A stretch of 64,000 nucleotides of DNA, taken from NCBI GenBank assembly GCA_965229625.1, contig CBDDJJ010000002.1:248001-312000 (forward strand), written 5' to 3'. Position numbers and translations under genes: made by a program. How positions within the stretch are numbered: the stretch's first letter is position 1; every line of letters starts with the position of its first letter. Below the pieces are notes generated by a model. It was not told where the DNA came from, did not search any database, and saw only the letters and a list, made by a program, of their open reading frames with translations. This DNA comes from JANQIO01 sp965229625 (GTDB lineage Bacteria > Pseudomonadota > Gammaproteobacteria > Pseudomonadales > Halieaceae). Below, in pieces: positions 61,489 to 64,000 of this stretch.

Positions 61489-62166
61489 CTACACAAAGCT
61501 GGTGATTTCTTCCAGAGGCTTCTTGACGGTAGCCGCGCGCGGAATCTTCGCATCAGCCGCCGGGTGACCCACCACCAGCAGGATATAAGGCCGTTCGTTA
61601 CCCGGGCGCTCGAGAATCTGGTTCAGGAACTTCATCGGGTTGGGTGTGTGGGTCAGCGTGGCCAACCCGGCCTGGTGCAGGGCATTGATCAGGAAGCCGG
61701 TGGCAATGCCCACTGACTCTGCCGTGTAGTAGTTTTTCCGCTTTGACCCGTCGGCGTTGACACCGTAACGCTCCACGAAAATGGCGATCAACCAGGGGGC
61801 GATTTCCAGGAAGGGCTTGTCGGCGTCGGTGCCCAGATCCTTCAGGTCATCCAGCCATTCATCACCGGCCTTGCCTGCGTAGAACTCACGCTCCTCTTTC
61901 TCCGCGGCCAGGCGAATCTCTCGCTTGGTGGCGGGGTCGCTGACACAGGCAAAGTGCCAGGGCTGGTGATTGGCGCCGGAGGGCGCAGTGCCCGCCGCCC
62001 GCAGGCAGGTCTCGATGAGCTCACGTTCCACCGGCGCATCGCTGAAATGGCGCACCGAGTGACGCTGGCGAATCGAGGCATAATAGGCTGCGGCCCGCGC
62101 CTGAGACTCCTGGGGCGACAGCGTTGGCCGAGGCGGCAGTGGAATGGGGTCGTAGTTATAGTCCAT
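61489..62166 (-). CDS. Nitroreductase-family flavoprotein, iodotyrosine-deiodinase type
   Basis: 225 residues, FMN-dependent nitroreductase fold. RQRHSVRHFS and AAGTAPSGANHQPWHF are FMN-contacting segments. The lid matches iodotyrosine deiodinase: Glu92 and Tyr96 in EEREFY, and Lys117 in TDADKPFL, spaced exactly like Glu157, Tyr161 and Lys182 of the human enzyme as I recall it. RKNYYTAESVGIATGFLINALHQAGLATLTHTP (quoted in parts) and KKPLEEI near the C-terminus also match. It would reductively dehalogenate halotyrosines. A general nitroreductase is the alternative. Confidence 0.85.
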   Translation of the reverse strand: MDYNYDPIPLPPRPTLSPQESQARAAAYYASIRQRHSVRHFSDAPVERELIETCLRAAGTAPSGANHQPWHFACVSDPATKREIRLAAEKEEREFYAGKAGDEWLDDLKDLGTDADKPFLEIAPWLIAIFVERYGVNADGSKRKNYYTAESVGIATGFLINALHQAGLATLTHTPNPMKFLNQILERPGNERPYILLVVGHPAADAKIPRAATVKKPLEEITSFV

Positions 62167-62186
62167 TGTCGTTATCCATCGATGGG

Positions 62187-63944
62187 CTACTGCTGGGCTG
62201 CAATCCAGCGGTCGATTTTCTCCTCCAGCACGACCAGCGGCATGGAGCCATCTTCAATCACTTCGACGTGAAATTCCCTCAGGTCGAAGCTGTCCCCCAG
62301 CGTGTCCTCGGCCCGCTTGCGCAGCTCGCGGATCTTCAGTTCACCGTGCTTGTAGGCAGTGGCCTGGGCCGGGTAGGTGATGTAGCGATTGACCTCGGCA
62401 ATCACATTGGCCTCGGCAAGCCCGGTGTTGTCGAGCATGTAGTCGATGGCCTGCTGGCGGGTCCAGCCCTTGGCGTGCATGCCGGTATCGACCACCAGTC
62501 GCGCCGCCCGCCAGGCCTCGTAGACCATGCGGCCAAAGCGTTCATACGGGGTGTTGTACATGCCCATCTCCTTACCCAGCAGTTCGGAGTACAGGCCCCA
62601 GCCCTCACCAAAGGCGTGAAAGTAGTAGACCCGTCGCCAGTCCGGCAGGTTCGGGTTCTCGGCCTGGAATGCCAGCTGCAGGTGATGGCCCGGCACCGCT
62701 TCGTGCAGGCTCAGGGCGGGCAGCTCATAGAGCGGGCGCTCCTCGAGCTTGTAGGTATTGATGAAGTACTGTCCGGCGCGGCTACCGTCGATGGCGCCGG
62801 GCTGATAGTAGGCCGTGGTAGTTTTCGGGGCTTCCTGCTCCGGGATCACGCTGAGGCCATAGGGCATGCTGGGGAGGCGCGCAAAGTAGCGCGGCAGGAT
62901 GCCGTCGATGGACTTGGTGATCCAGCCAATGCGGTGCAGGTAGGCCTCTTCACTGGTGGCATAAAACTGTGGATCCGTGCGCAGGAAGGCCAGGAACTCC
63001 TTGAAGCTGCCCTTGAATCCGACCTCGACGATCACCGCCTGCATGTCGGCGCGTATGCGTGCCATCTCGGACAGGCCGAGCGCATGCACCGTCTCGGCGT
63101 CTGTATCCAGGCTGGTATAGAAGCTCAGCAGGTGATCATAGAGCTCACGGCCGCCGGGCACGGAAGACAGGGCCACCTCGGGCCGACAGGCCGGCATGTA
63201 ATCGCGCTCCCAGAATTTCGCGAACCTGTCGTAGGCAGGCAACACCATTGTGTCGATACGCTTGATCGCTTCCTCACGCAGCACTCGCACCTGCTCTGCG
63301 GTCAGCTCGGCGGGCATGTCGACGAAAGGCGCGTAAAACACGGACTCTTCCGCACTCTCTGCCAGGTACCCGAGGATGCTCACCTCGTAGCCCTCCAGGG
63401 TTTCGCAGGGCTGGGTATAACCGTTCTCGATGGCCCGGTCCAGCAGGGCGATATTCTGCTCGGCGTAGGCCTCGAATGCCTGGAAGCGGGCCAGCAGGTG
63501 CTGGTAGTCCGCCAGGCTGCTGCGTGGCATGGCCGCCACCATGGCCGGGAAACCCGTGTGCCAGCCACCCATGGTGGTGATGGAGAGGTAGCGCTGGTTG
63601 GACGCCAGGGTCTTGCGCTCTTTTTCCAGCATCCAGGTGAAGGTGGCGTGATTGACCCGCCCAGCCTCGCTGAGGCTTTCCAGGTCGAATTCATACAAGT
63701 CGCCCAGTACCTCCGCCATCTTCTGCAGGCGCGCATCAAACGCTTCATCACTCAGGTCATCGAGCTGGCCCGGGTGCACATCACTGCCGAAGAAGGCCAC
63801 CGACAGCGACTGACTGTCGCTGTACCAGTCCCAGTAGTCATTCATCAGGTCGAACAGTTCGGCGTCGCTGGCTCGGCTCGCCGGCGCGACAGAGAAAGTG
63901 AGCAGAAGCGCGGCCAGCGCACTTTTCAGGGACGATGTGGGCAT
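62187..63944 (-). CDS. DUF885 family exported putative metallopeptidase
   Basis: 585 residues with a signal peptide (ends PASRASDAE). The family's HExxPGHH-type zinc motif is present as HEAVPGHH (His414, Glu415, His420, His421), followed by FHAFGEGWGLYSE, which supplies the downstream glutamate ligand. DUF885 proteins are gluzincin-like peptidases of unknown substrate. ATG 63944 has GGAGA just upstream and gives a normal signal peptide; the frame extends to 63983. The nitroreductase gene starts 20 nt downstream on the same strand, so co-transcription is likely. Confidence 0.88.
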   Translation of the reverse strand: MPTSSLKSALAALLLTFSVAPASRASDAELFDLMNDYWDWYSDSQSLSVAFFGSDVHPGQLDDLSDEAFDARLQKMAEVLGDLYEFDLESLSEAGRVNHATFTWMLEKERKTLASNQRYLSITTMGGWHTGFPAMVAAMPRSSLADYQHLLARFQAFEAYAEQNIALLDRAIENGYTQPCETLEGYEVSILGYLAESAEESVFYAPFVDMPAELTAEQVRVLREEAIKRIDTMVLPAYDRFAKFWERDYMPACRPEVALSSVPGGRELYDHLLSFYTSLDTDAETVHALGLSEMARIRADMQAVIVEVGFKGSFKEFLAFLRTDPQFYATSEEAYLHRIGWITKSIDGILPRYFARLPSMPYGLSVIPEQEAPKTTTAYYQPGAIDGSRAGQYFINTYKLEERPLYELPALSLHEAVPGHHLQLAFQAENPNLPDWRRVYYFHAFGEGWGLYSELLGKEMGMYNTPYERFGRMVYEAWRAARLVVDTGMHAKGWTRQQAIDYMLDNTGLAEANVIAEVNRYITYPAQATAYKHGELKIRELRKRAEDTLGDSFDLREFHVEVIEDGSMPLVVLEEKIDRWIAAQQ

Positions 63945-64000
63945 GGATTCTCCAGGGTTTCCAGGGCGGCGTGAATACGCCACGCCGGCCCGGATTATAC

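Noticed and set aside
62124..63974. Long open plus-strand frame (616 residues) opposite the DUF885 gene
   Set aside because: The minus strand has a signal peptide and an intact HExxPGHH motif; the plus frame has no domain.
1..64000. CRISPR arrays, rRNA genes, prophage or insertion sequences
   Set aside because: No regularly spaced repeats, no rRNA sequence, no transposase, integrase or phage structural genes were recognised on either strand.

Overview
The window looks like chromosomal DNA of a marine, aerobic, heterotrophic gammaproteobacterium. Halieaceae/Cellvibrionales relatives are my best guess. This is inferred from GC-rich coding DNA, a complete type II secretion operon, VPLPA/PEP-CTERM surface proteins, a sodium-pumping oxaloacetate decarboxylase, a FadL-type porin and many exported hydrolases. 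No rRNA, CRISPR array, prophage or insertion sequence was seen. There is one tRNA gene, tRNA-Thr(CGT).

Layout. 1-573 holds no convincing gene, only a 12-bp inverted repeat. 574-7726 (+) is a beta-glucoside locus: two GH3 glycosidases without signal peptides and two MFS sugar transporters. 7734-8420 (-) has a MAPEG protein and a small membrane protein. 8490-24033 (-) is one long colinear run: the type II secretion operon in the order gspC-D-E-F-G-H-I-J-K-L-M-N, then with almost no gaps a rubredoxin, a CBU_0592-like membrane protein, bifunctional putA and a GNAT acetyltransferase. 24155-25653 (-) is a MobA-like/XdhC molybdenum-cofactor pair, divergent from an exported M20 amidohydrolase. 27171-34627 (-) carries ubiX, oadB-oadA-oadG, an acetolactate-synthase-like ThDP enzyme and an M28 lipoprotein peptidase, divergent from a POT peptide transporter and a saccharopine-dehydrogenase-like reductase. 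37558-39611 (-) is a methyltransferase plus GT39 pair. 39824-41374 holds two convergent PEP-CTERM proteins around a bidirectional terminator. Then come tRNA-Thr, an unrecognised 834-residue multidomain membrane protein, and lutABC (lactate oxidation). A dienelactone hydrolase and an LLM flavin oxidoreductase are divergent. A SYLF-domain lipid-binding protein, a FadL-like porin, an ExeM-type extracellular nuclease with a very acidic tail, an exported SDR and an exported YHS protein follow. An AraC-type regulator is divergent from a small membrane protein. The last block is an ECF sigma factor with a ChrR-like cupin, facing a DUF4331 / lipoprotein / TPR cluster, then a nitroreductase that matches iodotyrosine deiodinase, and an exported DUF885 peptidase-like protein.

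How the parts work together (inference). The cell exports hydrolases (nuclease, M28 and M20 peptidases, DUF885), plausibly in part through the T2SS encoded here. It imports the products (POT, GPH and sugar-porter MFS, FadL) and burns lactate and proline, while the Oad pump links carboxylate decarboxylation to a sodium gradient. The loci most worth a second look are the ECF/cupin/DUF4331 module, the 834-residue protein, the deiodinase-like flavoprotein, and the PEP-CTERM pair.
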